Below are positions 1 to 12,157 of a stretch of DNA of 64,000 nucleotides, piece by piece. The notes below the pieces were generated by a model. The model did no database searches. It saw only the letters and a program-made list of their open reading frames with translations, and was not told the DNA's origin. Location: NCBI RefSeq assembly GCF_037392515.1, contig NC_090291.1, positions 12,022,001-12,086,000 of the forward strand. The letters run 5' to 3'. Origin of the DNA: Haliotis asinina. Lineage: Eukaryota > Mollusca > Gastropoda > Lepetellida > Haliotidae. The translations under genes and the position numbers were made by a program. Each line of letters starts with the position of its first letter. Within the stretch, counting starts at the first letter, position 1.

Positions 1-1204
1 CCCGGACTCTAATAGTGATAATTAATGAAGAAATTTTCCGGGACTGAAGAAAAGTGTTGACTTATCTGGTCTGTTTAGTTAAGCGGTTTCCACTGTACTG
101 CAAAAATGGTTTCGGAAAACAAATCACTAATAAAATTAAGTGATTAAGATATTACACATTTTGTTTACAGATGGTAAGTAAGAAAGAGCAATAACCAATT
201 TGTAATCTATGCATAATCAGCAAGTCATTGTTTGTAGCTTGTATGAATGTTTGCAGTTTTGAGACTGTCTGTAGCAGGGTGTGGAGTCATCCCACAGATG
301 ACATCCTTACTTTGTGAGCTTGCTGATGGGGTTAACCTCTTTGGTCATATGGACAAGGTGTCCATCTTCAGAAGGTCCATCGTTCGAATCTCAGCATGGG
401 ACTCTGAAATCTTGTGGCTGCTACATGTCCGGCTTAACTCTACATCAGTAATTTGTATCATATTTTGATACTCATTACAATTTGTATTTTTGAGCTGTTG
501 AAAATGTGTGCATTAGCATGCTGATAGAAGATGTTTAGATTGTGCTGCTCTGGGGACGCACACACTTGCCTTGTTTTTTTCATTATTTCTCAGAATCATC
601 ATTAGGTCCTGACTTAAAGTTCCTCAAACAGACCCTGAAAAAAGCAGACATATTTCTGATCAAGTCTCCTATACTACTTCTAATAATAATACACTGGTAA
701 AGCGCTTGATGTCCACCTTCTGTGGCACGAATACAGCGATATAACTAGAACATATATTCTGACAACAGAGAATGATTATCTACTGTTACACAGGTAGAAA
801 TAGGTAAGCCATAAGCTGTGTTATAAAAGCATCTTTATTGGTTGAATTTCTGAGGTTTGGAGAAACAAATTCCAGGGTTATGAACTGATTTTACAGATTT
901 CACAAGTTCCAGTTTCTGGGAATGAAAGGAAACCCATTAGGACCAAAACATGGCATTATATCTAAGATGTTATGTAACCAAGGTGGCATTATAACCAGGG
1001 TGGTGCTTTATCCAGGGTGCACTCTACAGTCAAACAGTGTTTTGTCAAAAATCGAAGTTTTATCCTTGTACAAGATACTTCGATCCACATTGTCTCAGTT
1101 CACCCAGCTGTAAAATGGGTACCCGTGAGGATGTGCTGGCAATGTGAGTGTTTAGTTTGTTGCACCTAACAGACAGCAATGCCTGGATATAAGCACCATT
1201 TAAG
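1..1204. other. Non-coding, no gene recognised
   Basis: AT-rich sequence with only short open frames. Apart from the possible SINE remnant at 324-440 and a diverged dispersed repeat near 670-760 I see nothing. Confidence 0.5.
324..440 (+). mobile_element. Possible tRNA-derived SINE remnant
   Basis: gatggggttaacctctttgg and gttcgaatctcagcatggga are spaced like A and B boxes. The body is unlike families A and B. Confidence 0.3.
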
Positions 1205-1252
1205 CAGGCTAGTATTATCATTATTATTATCATTATTATCATTATTATCATT
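1205..1252 (+). repeat. (ATT/ATC)n microsatellite
   Basis: Alternating tta and tca triplets, at the end of a diverged dispersed repeat. Confidence 0.9.
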
Positions 1253-1299
1253 GTTCCCTGTGTATTACTTCCTCAGTCACCAGGGCACTGGGGGAAGTG

Positions 1300-1506
1300 T
1301 AGTGGGGTAGATAAAGTGTTCGTTTGTCACATCGTAGACCAGGGTTATATTCTCCATGTGAGCACTCTGTCTGAAAACCATTCCTGGGTCCCACTATGTC
1401 TGAAAACCATTCCTGGGTTCCCCACTATGTCTGAAAACCATTCCTGGGTCCCCGTCTATGATATTGCTGGAATGTTACAAAAGGCGTCTCTGACCATACT
1501 CTTACA
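1300..1506 (+). mobile_element. Family A tRNA-derived SINE with internal triplication
   Basis: Diverged head (ggggtagataaagtgttcg) and the typical tail gatattgctggaatgtta. The middle segment gtctgaaaaccattcctggg occurs three times in tandem (1369-1453). Confidence 0.7.
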
Positions 1507-1546
1507 CTCCATAGTGATTTTAAGGTTGTGTTGAAAATCAGATAAC

Positions 1547-1723
1547 TCAAAATATACTCATGGAAACAAATAAGGGGACACCTTAAAGTACGAGTGTTCC
1601 TTTAATCTTTTCCAGGTTTCTTCACAATGTATGCATTGCACTCTGAGTGAAACTCTGGAAATAAATGAAGGAATGCTTGTACTTTCATGTGTTCCCTTAT
1701 TTTTGTCCACGAGTATATTTTGA
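1547..1723. mobile_element. Foldback MITE-like element
   Basis: Arms of about 50 bp begin TCAAAATATACTC and end with GAGTATATTTTGA. They are inverted with a few mismatches and separated by about 70 bp. The element contains no gene. Confidence 0.7.
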
Positions 1724-2344
1724 AACTTTGAAAGCAGTGCCTATATTCTTATATATAGTCTATATTTTTCTTGTATTATAACAACAGAAACTCTTCTCAC
1801 CAATAGCAAGCCTTTGCCTTAAAAGCAGCCAGAAACAATTCACTCCCTTTCACAATCTGTTTTGTGTCTTTCGGTTTGTTTTAAGCTTTTTTAACAAGAG
1901 AAAGAAAAAGGATTGGCAAACAAGCTCAGTGGGCTTATATAAATGCCTCTCCCAAACATGAATATCTGCATATTTTCATTGTTACTAACAAGAAATCAGC
2001 TACCAGTAAAGTAACAGATTGTTTTGGTATCAATGTGTTGGTTGAGTAAAATATGGTATTTAATTGCTGAACTTTATGAATAATTTCTGAAGTCATATTA
2101 AATCTTTTTGAAAACTGGATGAAATGAACAGCAGTGGAGATCAACTTTTTGTTAGTTTCAGTGTCTACATTAAAATTACCATATAATACCAAATGTTGTA
2201 TTCATTTTGATGAAAGTACATTGAAAAATGTAAGCCATCATGCAACTTTCTGTTTATTATGGACCCAGGGTGATATTGATGGAATGTTACAAGTGGTTAC
2301 AACATATTGGTATCTGACATGAGAAGTGATTGGTATTTGGTGGC

Positions 2345-2601
2345 TCGGCTGTTTCAGACCTGTGAAGATCGGGAGTAGAATAAGAATTCAGCAACCCATG
2401 CTTGCCATACAAGGCGACTAACAGGATCGGGTGGTCAGACTCGCTTGCTTGGTTTGCACATGCCATTGTATCCCTATATCACAGATCGATGCTTATGCTG
2501 TTGATCACTGGATTGTCTGGTCTAGGCTTGATTATTTACAGACCTCTGCCATATAGCTGGAATATTGCTGAATGCAGCGTAAAACTAAACACACTCATTC
2601 A
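2345..2601 (+). mobile_element. Family B repeat
   Basis: Reads acctgtgaagatcgggagt, cccatgcttgccatacaagg, gatcactggattgtctggtc, ggaatattgctgaatgcagc, and ends in cactcattcac. Confidence 0.82.
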
Positions 2602-3069
2602 CTTTGTTGTTTCAGGGTAGGTCTCTATTGAGTTGGCATTATGTTATCATAAACTTCATTCAGGAATATGTTATAGAATTGTGTGGTGCATTGTAGATAT
2701 ATTGTTATGGAATAAAATATTATGTTTGTAGTGTGTATTTCTTTGTATACTCATTCATCTACCACAGCATTTGTTAATTCCTGTGTGTATTTATGATAGT
2801 AAACATGTACCATATCCCATTCCATTTGCCATTGCCAACTTCAGGATTTGACTTTTCATGGAAGGGCGTGCTGGTCATGAATATGACAAACTTCCTTTTA
2901 TTTTAAACCAGTCAGAACAGACTACCTTTTAAATCCTGGATTTTACAGTCAAATACATGGTTACATTAATGAACAGCAAATTCTAGTGTTACTAAGAGGA
3001 ATAAACATATGCCTACTTTGGTAGTATGCTGAGTAAAATCCAAAGTACCAAACATCAAGATAAATATAA

Positions 3070-3215
3070 CAGTAGTATACTAGTCCATTTATCATGTGCA
3101 TTACTCCATGCATGCTCAAAGCGCCCAAACAAACTGATTATTAATACCCCGATGAACCCAAGCCGCCTGTTAGAAGGTTAGTGGTTACATGACTTATTCC
3201 CTTGGGTATCCATTT
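3070..3215 (-). repeat. Dispersed repeat E, copy 1
   Basis: Reverse copy of the 23.7-kb segment: ccatttatcatgtgcattac, catgcatgctcaaagcgccc, gattattaataccccgatga. Confidence 0.65.
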
Positions 3216-3719
3216 TCTGATGGATGAACGGAGGCAATTTTGAACCAACTCACTTGTCTAAGGTGAGACCACATGTTCTCTGTGCTTAATTGTGGGGCAG
3301 GAGTGTCCTAGAAACTGTCAGGAGTCATGGTCACTCATCCAAGGACTGTCTGAGCTCGATGGTGCTTAACTTCAACTGATTCATGACCTGAGCTCATGAC
3401 CACACACCATCTTGTAGGATTATATAAGAGACTGTTAGTAATGTTATTGGACAGGGCATATGGTTGCAAAAAGATGACAGAAGGGATATTAACTTATCAC
3501 TAATGAATAACAGATGATTCAATATTTTACCACAAGGAAGGGAGGTAAGTCCTCTAATGCAACATGAAGGATGTTGTTTTTTGATGTAAGGTTTCAGTCG
3601 ATGCACTAAAGACAAAGGTTTGAATCTTGAGAGGTGTACAGTGTGAAACCTATTCTCAATGTATGGCTGTGAACTGTTAAGTGCGTTGCAAAACCATCTA
3701 CTCAAATGGAAAACTGGGT

Positions 3720-3836
3720 AGTCCAATGGTTTAAGTGTTTGCTGGTCACACCTAAGTCATGGGTTCAGCTCTCCATATGGGCATATTGTCTTAAATTATG
3801 ATGTGCTGTTGCCGCAATATTGCTAAAAGCCACTTG
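3720..3836 (+). mobile_element. Family A SINE, diverged
   Basis: Order of tggtttaagtgtttgctggtcac, gggttcagct, catatgggca and caatattgctaaaagcc matches the family with many substitutions. Confidence 0.6.
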
Positions 3837-4039
3837 GTCACAGATGGCTGAAGTTAAAGAATGACCGTTAAGGGGAATGTTTGTAACCCAGGTCATCTAC
3901 ATGTTGGTTTATAAAAAGGTTTGGGGTGGTTTTATGGTTGTACTGTAAAACTTCAATGAAGATATTACTGCTCACTACATGATCAGATAATGCATAAGCG
4001 GAACCAAGGGACGGTACAGGGATGTGCCCCTGGTACGAA

Positions 4040-4195
4040 CGTGGTGGTCTAAGGGAGGTAACTCATTTTTTTCTGTAACGGTCAAGTTGATACCCATGGT
4101 CTAAGGGAGACGACTCTCTCATTCTCTCGACACCTACAGTCTAAGGGAAGTAACTTTCGCCGTCACTCTACGGGTTGAGAAGGCTGGTTTCCATG
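4040..4195 (+). repeat. Direct relative of the 4362-4505 segment
   Basis: Shares ggtctaagggaggtaactc, cccatggtctaagggaga and ctctcgacacctacagtcta with 4362-4505 in the same orientation, so the region is a duplication with a third, inverted copy. Confidence 0.7.
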
Positions 4196-4351
4196 GATGG
4201 GTCTGAAACGTTCAACAACTAAAGTGTTATGTTGATGTGCTGGTAGCACAGGACCGCAAAGCAACTCAAGCACCAACTTTTCTCAATAGTGTGCACCCAC
4301 CTCTTCCTCAAGAAACTGTATCCGCCCCTGCTATGGCAGAAACGCCGAGTT

Positions 4352-4740
4352 AATAGTGGTAGTATAAGGGAGGTAACTCCATTTTCCTGTGAAAGGTTAA
4401 GTCTCTACCCATGGTCTAAGGGAGATGACTCCATCACTCTCTCGACACCTACAGTCTAAGGGAAGTAACTTTCATCGCCACTGCAAAGGGTTGAGTTGAC
4501 TGGTTTTCACAGATGAGTCTGACCTTCGAGAATTTTCGAGATTTTCGGGTTGATCCATGTTTGGTAATTTAGATACATCTACTGCAGTAAATGAATAATG
4601 CACTCGGCGGAAGTAATTAATGTGGCTCGTGGACCGTGAGACAGACTACTTGCAGTTCCATCACACTGCTTACACAACAAAAATCAGTGGGCCTTGCTGT
4701 GGTGTCTTGCTGAACCGCAAAGCACATAAGGAAGGTGAAT

Positions 4741-4800
<60 letters not shown>

Positions 4801-4920
4801 AATTATGGCGCCATATTGTAGGGGTCGAGAGAGTGATGGAGTCATCTCCCTTAGACCATGGGTATGGACTGAACCGTTTACAGGAAAAATGGAGTTACCT
4901 CCCTTATACTAGCACTATCA
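4352..4920. repeat. Inverted repeat of about 100 bp flanking a TTTA microsatellite
   Basis: The arm at 4352-4453 and the arm at 4818-4920 are inverted copies sharing tataagggaggtaactcc and atggtctaagggagatgact elements. A directly oriented relative lies at 4040-4195. The spacer contains the TTTA array. Confidence 0.75.
4738..4799 (+). repeat. (TTTA)n microsatellite
   Basis: About fifteen uninterrupted ttta units. Confidence 0.97.
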
Positions 4921-5172
4921 AGCTCAGGTGATAATTTCGATGATCCGTTTTAGGGGGACGCCCTCCTTTTGCGGAACATGAACAGGACCATCTATGATCG
5001 TTAAAAACGTATCTAATTGTGCAGAAATATATTTTGTACATTAATCATAATTATTAACAGCAATGTCTTATGTTTCTATGCAACCTATCTCCGCCTGCGT
5101 GAGATGTTTATGAGTCCAAAACCATCTCACTTTTCAGTGTTTCCAATCTGTGAACACCCATCGAAAAACATA

Positions 5173-5330
5173 GGAGAGGAGTAGCCTCGTGGTTAATGTG
5201 TTCGCTCGCCACGCCGAAGTCTCTGGTTCGATTCCCCACGTGGGTACAATGTGTGAATGCCATTCCTGGTGTCCCCGCCCTGATGTTGTTGGAAACTTGC
5301 TAAAATCGGCGTGTATCAGTACTTACTGAC
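5173..5330 (+). mobile_element. Family A tRNA-derived SINE
   Basis: A tRNA-like head with a consensus B box GGTTCGATTCC at 5225, then cccacgtgggtacaatgtg and the shared tail. Pol III promoter boxes are visible but no cloverleaf was established. Confidence 0.85.
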
Positions 5331-5639
5331 TAAAAATATTAAAACCAAATATTTGTTTGTTTCCGGCTGTTACAAATACAAAGGCTGTCTTTTTTGACTT
5401 GATATATTACATGTTGAATGTGTGATAAGAAAAGGAAAGATTTTAAGGAGCTTTCGCCAGGTGCGGATCAGTGTCGTGGCTTCCTATACTCGTAAAATGT
5501 ATAGACAAAACCACCCACATTTTGTTTTCTTTCGTTTTTATGCAGCGTCATTGCCGGGCTGTACGTACTTGTACAAGCGTGGGTTAAAATACATGACGTT
5601 GTTGTACGAGATAACGGATGTGCGTGGGCCGTAACAACC

Positions 5640-7329
5640 GAGAAAACGCCACAGGTGGAAAGATGTGTAATGGGAGGTAACTCTCCCTACCATAACGACT
5701 CTGAGCAGGTTTGGCGTTTGACCTGACGTATTGCGCGGTTGGATTTGATATTTTTGTTCGATGTCTTAATTGTGTTTATTGTGGAATCAGCTCGATAAGT
5801 TATGTATTCGGAAGTTAAGTTATACAGGAATTATCAAGATCGTGAAGTGAATGTCCTAGGCAGAGAAACTAGGGGACTTTTAAAGTTTCTGTTTTTTCCA
5901 AAGTTCTTGTTGTAAAACTAAACTCAGCCAGTGTCTGAGATCTTCATCACTTAATTTGAGCCTTCTCCCACAACAGACTGTTATACTGTTCAAACTGGCG
6001 TCAAGCACACCTCCCTCACTCACTCACAATTTTGTATCTCCCCGACTGCATGAGTTCCACCTTCATTCACACAATACATCAGTTGTGTAACATGAAAGAA
6101 TTGCACAATCAATACTGAATAACAAGCGGTACTGACTCATCAATCAACACATGGACGTATAATTAATTATCTGGTCAGCTTGCTGAAAGGCAGTCGAAAA
6201 CATGTCTACAGTTGCAATATAAATACCAATAAAATAAATAAAAACAAAATAAAAATCCCTCTATTTGTGGATCTTCACAAAACATAAATTACGTAATGTG
6301 GAGAAATCCCATGTAATGTCAATATTATTTACAACGAAACAAAAATTAATAAAGATAGGTAAAAATGACCTTTTTAAACGATGTTATTTTCAGACCACCA
6401 AATCACTGCCTACAATAACATGTTTCTTAAACGTTTGGATGTTTATAATCCTGTGTTACAGTTTGCACTCACTGCCTGTGTTGACGACAGGTGTACGGCA
6501 TGTTGCTTTAGGCATAATTATGTATTTGACGTAGGTGCCGTTGCCTTTGGCGGTCGTTTTCTCATACGCGTTAAGCGATTAAAACCCTCGTTAAAAATCA
6601 GAAAATTTGGGAAATGTCAAGATATCAGAATTCCCCAGCAGTAGTTTAACAAACAAAGTTTATCGTCCACAACAGCCAACCACTCGCCTTCAAACGGAAA
6701 CCGCCCGACAAGATGACCTCATGGCTCAGGTCGCCGGCAAAGGTCAATTTGAGTTGAGTCTGAGAGGCGTTTTGATAGTGAAACCTGTGTAAGTATGAAA
6801 CAAGCAGAACAGATATTCACTATGATAATATTACAAAGGGAAGTAAGTATCGTTGTCATGATTTGACGACACGGTAAGTGCACCGAGAATTGTCTACGTG
6901 CCCCACATTTTCGTGTTTACATCCGGCTGTTTCAATAGCTTTGATAAAGCCGGCCGGTTTCCACGGGATAAGCTTTTGTCTTCAGATTGTACAATTGAAT
7001 AAAATTCAAATGTAAAATATCAGTTCCCTTTGGACAGGACTTTTGAAGACCCAAATGTTTTGAATGTTTGCGAAAATTCTTTAGTAAACATTCAAAATGG
7101 GATCATTAATCATTTGTTCATTGTAAGATTGGCAAGATTTGCGGGCATTGAGATTTACAGTCTGCAATGTTATTTAATAAAGTGATCGAATTATCATACA
7201 TACAGCCTTAGGTACGTTTAGAATTGATAATACTAATAAGTAAATGGTGAGAATGTTTTTATGTCGACTACATTTATGCGAAACGCGACGTTTCGGAGTA
7301 TATACTTGCGAGGAATCAGATAGCTACAT
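5640..7329. other. Non-coding, no gene recognised
   Basis: Only frames under 90 codons. A somewhat CpG-richer patch at 6530-6800 contains a short open segment that might be an exon, but nothing supports it by splice phase or homology. Confidence 0.4.
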
Positions 7330-7515
7330 AAGTACATTTGATGTGATGAGATATAAAAAGGTGGAAACTAACAAGGGCATTGAACAAATAGCAATCTGGA
7401 ATACCTGATGGTGAAACAATCCTCATTCATTTAGTAATGTACTTGATGATGGAGCATGAAAATGCCCCGAAATATCCCACGTTCCCCCAGTAATGAAGTA
7501 GTTAAAAGCCATGAA
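7330..7515 (+). repeat. Dispersed repeat C, copy 1
   Basis: Shares gagataaaa..gtggaaactaa-like context, gaacaaatagca, ctgatg, ccccgaaa and agtaatgaagtagtt in order with 19795-19935. Confidence 0.6.
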
Positions 7516-7607
7516 TTGCATTCAACCTATCACACTATCACATCTGAATGTTGTTCAGTGACTTTTAAGTTAGCTTTTGTGCACATGATAAGTAATGTGG
7601 ATATGTA

Positions 7608-7662
7608 ACACCCCCACCCCACCCCACCCCACCCACCCCCCACCCACCCACACACCCTACAA
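7608..7662. repeat. C-rich low-complexity tract
   Basis: ccccacccc-type repeats ending in cacccacccacaca. The minus strand carries many GGG runs with one-base loops. Confidence 0.9.
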
Positions 7663-8212
7663 TTCAGTCTACGTAAACTTGGGCTCAGTATAATTCATTA
7701 CACAGCTAGACTAAAAAACATTGCAACGAATAGAACTGAGGCTAAGTTTACTGCGGTTCCATTAGAATCTATTTTCGACGTCTACTGTTTGTACAACTCC
7801 AGCTAAATAACCATGTTCAGTTTCAAACTAAATGTATACAAAATGTACAGCATATACTATACAAAGTCAAGTAACCAGCCAAAGCATCAAACACAATAAC
7901 AATTAAAACCTTCAAATCTAGATACGAAAACACTGGCGGAATAAGGTTACAGGTCGCCATATATGTATATGTATATGTGTGTCAACACGCCAGCTGAACG
8001 ACCCGGTTGTCGTGTTGGTATCCGTGTCAGTTTAGTGCCAGTTCTCCTGTGTTATTCAGGTCAGGAAACAAGACGTTGTCTTCGAGTCAGCTGGCAAAAC
8101 ACGTGCCACCATGGGTTTGTGAGGAGTTAAAGCAATACGCCAGTGCCCCGATCCACAAAGTGTTCGTAATTTTACGACCTATCGTAACTCTTAGTGCATC
8201 TTTAGATAAGAG

Positions 8213-8478
8213 TGAGTGAGTGAGTTTAGTTTTACGCCGCACTCAGCAATATTACAGCTACATGGCGGCGGTCTGTAAATAATCGAGTCTGGAACAGACA
8301 ATCCAGTGATCAACAACATGATCTGCGCAATTGGGAACCGATGACATGTGTCAACCAAGTCAGCGAGTCTGACCACCCGATCCCGTTAGTCGCCTCTTAC
8401 GACAAGCTGAGTCGCCTTTTATGGCAAGCATGGGTTGCTGAAGGCCTATTCTACCCCGGGACCTTCACGGGTCCTTTA
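8213..8478 (-). mobile_element. Family B repeat, near complete
   Basis: Runs from the tail sequence ttagttttacgccgcactca through ctgtaaataatcgagtctgg to ccccgggaccttcacgggtc. One of the best-preserved copies in the window. Confidence 0.85.
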
Positions 8479-8499
8479 GATAAGAATGACGTAATGCTA

Positions 8500-8612
8500 A
8501 ATATGAGTGAGTTTAATTTTACGCCTTCTTTTGCAATATTTTAACATTATCACGGCGGTGGACACCAGACATGGTCTTCTCACATTGGGGAATCGAATCG
8601 GTCAGTAGGACA
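8500..8612 (-). mobile_element. Family A SINE fragment
   Basis: Tail gagtgagtttaattttacgcc, then cacggcggtggacaccagac and ggggaatcgaatcgg. Follows a family B copy in the same orientation. Confidence 0.7.
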
Positions 8613-8757
8613 GCCATAGTCAATTTGTGCACATGCGTACTGAATGCAAAACTGCACGATCAAAGATCGGACTGTTCCTAACTTGATACCACATATAATG
8701 ACAGTGCTCAGGTGGTTCCGGGAAAAATCAGTCCCCATAGTCTGTCTCAGAGTTCCT

Positions 8758-8922
8758 GAACCATGCACATTATTTTCCCTACAGCCAAGCCCTCGCTGCA
8801 GCTCTAAAGCCCTAAATGAAGCAAAGTGTATATTTCCTCGGGTTCAGAATCTCTGGTTTCATATTTAAATGTGTCTGTTATATGTAATTATACATATATT
8901 CAGAGACAAAACGTTAGTCTAA
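8758..8922 (+). repeat. Dispersed repeat D, copy 1
   Basis: Block order ttcctgaaccatgcacattatt, cagccaagccctcgctgcag, aatgaagcaaagtgta, tttcctcgggttcagaatct, cagagacaaaacgttagtct recurs at 9628 and 22345. Confidence 0.7.
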
Positions 8923-9049
8923 TTCGGGGATAATGTTGCGTCCACGTCACCTGGGGGATAGGATGACGTCACAACTCATAACGTTAACGTTGGAGGACAT
9001 AACACTCTTGATTTTGGATGATCTGTTGCCGGGACAACAAAGTCAGACT

Positions 9050-9223
9050 TAATCCCGAATCACAGGCGCCCACCGCCGGTCCGAAAACTCGATAAACTAA
9101 GCCCTGGTTCACTATCCACCCCCTTACTATATAACTATACTATATAGTAAGTGGGTTGGGTAGTAAACCAGGGCTTAGTTTATCAATTTTTGTGAGCCGC
9201 AGTGGGCACCTGTGTCCCGAATG
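9050..9223. mobile_element. Near-palindromic foldback element
   Basis: Two arms of roughly 75 bp are inverted around a short TA-rich centre near 9130. The inner arms share gataaactaagccctggtt and its complement; the outer arms share a cgcccac/gtgggc block. Confidence 0.75.
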
Positions 9224-9627
9224 TCTGTACTATTTATAGTAACAAGTGAACCCATTTAACTCAAAAGGAGCCCTAGCGAGTTGAGACCGCCAGGACCTGG
9301 GGAAATTCATACTTGCTTTGTTTAAAGCTTACAGTTGCAGGTAGGGCTGATTTGAATGGGAAAATAACGTGACAGACCCTGAAGCAAAATTATCCAAGAA
9401 AGCCCATGCAAGTCTAGAAAATGTGGCAAGTCTAGATTCCCTAGCTGAAGAAAGTCTCAGGGCTCCATTTCATTATATTATTATTTTGTTTTTCACTTTG
9501 AACTTTTTTCAGTAGAATATGTTCATTTCAGAGACTAGTTGTTTGTCTAAGGGACAGTGAGACAGGCTAGGTATCATATTCTGCTTGGGCTATTTCTCGC
9601 TGAAACAAATAAATTAGTCTGTCTCAC

Positions 9628-9812
9628 AATCTCAGAACCACATTATTTTCCCAACAGTTTAGCTCTCCCTGCACTGCCAAGGCTCTTAACAAAGCAAGTC
9701 TAGGTTTCCTCGGGTTCATGATCTCTGGTCAGCCTTGGGCTCCTTTTCAATGTAAATAGGTCTGTTTGTTACAACCGACATTATATATTCAGAGACAAAG
9801 CATTAGTCTACA
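9628..9812 (+). repeat. Dispersed repeat D, copy 2
   Basis: ctcagaaccacattattttc, tttcctcgggttcatgatct, tcagagacaaagcattagtc. Confidence 0.7.
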
Positions 9813-12157
9813 GATAAATATACATCCGCCTACGCGTTTAACGTTAAGACTCCTGGGGAAACATAAAAACGCTACGTGTGCAGTGAAGTGAAGTATATAT
9901 GATTCTAAAATCGACATATATTACAAGGATTATTCCTTGTAAATCAGAACGCCCCCAAACCTGTCAACGAACAAATGATCCAGGACAGATTTGAAATGAG
10001 AGCGAGCGCCTGATCTCTTTGTGTTATCATCTCGAGGGGCACTAACCTTAGATAAACCGAATGCTAGAACAACCCCCAGTCACATTCGGTCGCATATACA
10101 CCTAAATGCCCAGACCAACTTTGTATAAAATATTTTCTTCGGAGAAGAACAGAGAAGAATTACATATCAAATCGGCAATATTTCTCTTCCCACTGTGAAA
10201 TAAACGCCAATATTTCATCGTCTTATTCAAAGGAGGCTTTGTTGTATGAAAACATCGGAGCAACCCCTAATCCTTTTCAAATTTCATCCTATCTCCAGAA
10301 CATCCGTGATTCAGAACACACCAACCGTGTCACAAAACGAGGCCTGTCTGGATGTTCGAGTCAAAACACTGAACGCGGCTGACATTCTCTTTGTGCCGCC
10401 GACAACGACCGTAGTGTGCTGAGCTTCATTCATGAGATATGGTTCCCGCGCTTGCACATTCTGTCGAGGGGCGTTTCGTCATCAGGGAAAACAGGTCTTT
10501 CGACCTCACTGACCTAGTTAAAACGTTTTAGATACGTGGATGGAATTCAGTTGCGTGGAATGTGGATTTGAGCTACACCTGGCCAACATCAGTTCGATTT
10601 TTAGATATTGCTAACGACACTCGTCATATTTTTGTATGCTGCATGTATTTATACATATTTCTGGGCCTATCATAATACATAAAGTATATTAACAATTGAG
10701 TAAAGACAGTATCAAAAGCCCGGATCTCGAATATAAATATCGACATGTGATATGTTCATATTATCTTTATATATAGTTATCGAAAGGCCGGCTTCTTGCA
10801 GAGATCATGGATATTGCAACGGGATGCAACCCAAATATAGACCATAGTCCATGGAAATACCGTGAACACAAACAATTGAATGTCAGTACATGTACATGAG
10901 TCATATAACAGATTTCATTTCAACACTGCAATATTATGTGTCACCATGGACATAAGCGTTCAAATGTCAAACCAAAATATCGTTAAACGACATAACTGTT
11001 GAATGTGCTTATTTACTTAACACTATAAAATGGGCCCGTCTCTAAAATTAGGGCACTATTTACATAAAATATAAGCAAGCATTACTATATACTATAGCGA
11101 CCTAAATATTATATTCAAGCTGCACTACGCTGAAATGAGTCACCTCGGATAGGACTTTGTCCTGTAGATGCCCTTGTGGCGAGAGTGTTTCCGTCGATAT
11201 TGACATTGTCAGCAGTGTTTACATGGTATGTTCTCTCCAATGTACCATTTATACAGTGTTGTGTTTCGTGTGGAATGTATCGCGCAATATTCACAATAAG
11301 TCTGGTCGATATGGTTGATAAACAACGCCTGCAGCATGCGCCCTCGTGACTCAGCCGGTGACAAATATGACAGATGTCTAATGCCAATCAATGTAGATTT
11401 CAACAACGAAATTAACAAGCCTGGACGGGTGAGACGATATCAGGGCATTGCGTATGTTCACGTCATTTGGAACGAATATACAAGGAAACTGGTTATCAAC
11501 AAAGAGATAAATATGATAATAAAAGCATGACTTTAATAGCAACACAGCTACAGTATAGAGAAAACCTAACGATATGATCCCCACTGGTCAAATCGCAATT
11601 ATGCCCAGTGGTTATTGAATGCATGCACTTCATGAAAACACGGGCCAAGATTATGAAAAACATGTCGATGCAGCTCTTTTCCAGCATTGGAACTATACAG
11701 AGGAGAGAAATATGTTTTGATATATTTATCACACACTGTGCTACACAAATTAGCTCATGTAAAGCAAAGCGCTCACCTAAAATCTTTACTATGACTCCAC
11801 TGTCTAGGGCATGGTTGACTCGAACTTCGGATTACTTGACTTACTTCAGGCGAATTTGGTGGAATCTCCATTTTCAAAAATGTTTATTCACAAATTTTTT
11901 TGGAACAAACAAAAGGTTTCAAACAGTAGAAAAAAACTGAAAATAGTTAACGATGACGTAATATTTTGACTAATCTTTTCTGTACATATCTAAGGCTCAA
12001 TAAAAAAAATAAATGTTTCTCGGGCATCAGCGCACTACTTTATTAATGAGCGTAACAATTCGTATTGCCATTTGGAAAAAAAATGACTTTGACGCGTCCC
12101 GCTCATGCATTTGTCCACCATAAGAATGAGCGTCAGTAAGAACGACTGTGACTGAAA
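9813..12157. other. Non-coding, no gene recognised
   Basis: Mixed composition with CpG-containing patches near 9960-10500. Short frames at 11.1-11.9 kb overlap on both strands and have no convincing splice context. Confidence 0.4.

Noticed and set aside
4620-4931. 103-codon frame containing a FIYLFIYL run
   Set aside because: Created by the TTTA microsatellite and an inverted repeat arm.
5225-5235. Possible tRNA genes at SINE heads
   Set aside because: B boxes are present but I see no complete acceptor stem and cloverleaf; the flanks match dispersed SINE bodies.
6265-6792. Three overlapping short plus-strand frames
   Set aside because: Mutually overlapping, with no splice-phase support; only a slight CpG rise suggests anything, so no gene is called.
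11115-11418. Two overlapping minus-strand frames with Cys/His patterns
   Set aside because: CxxC spacings are irregular, the frames contradict each other, and no splice sites or homologues support either.
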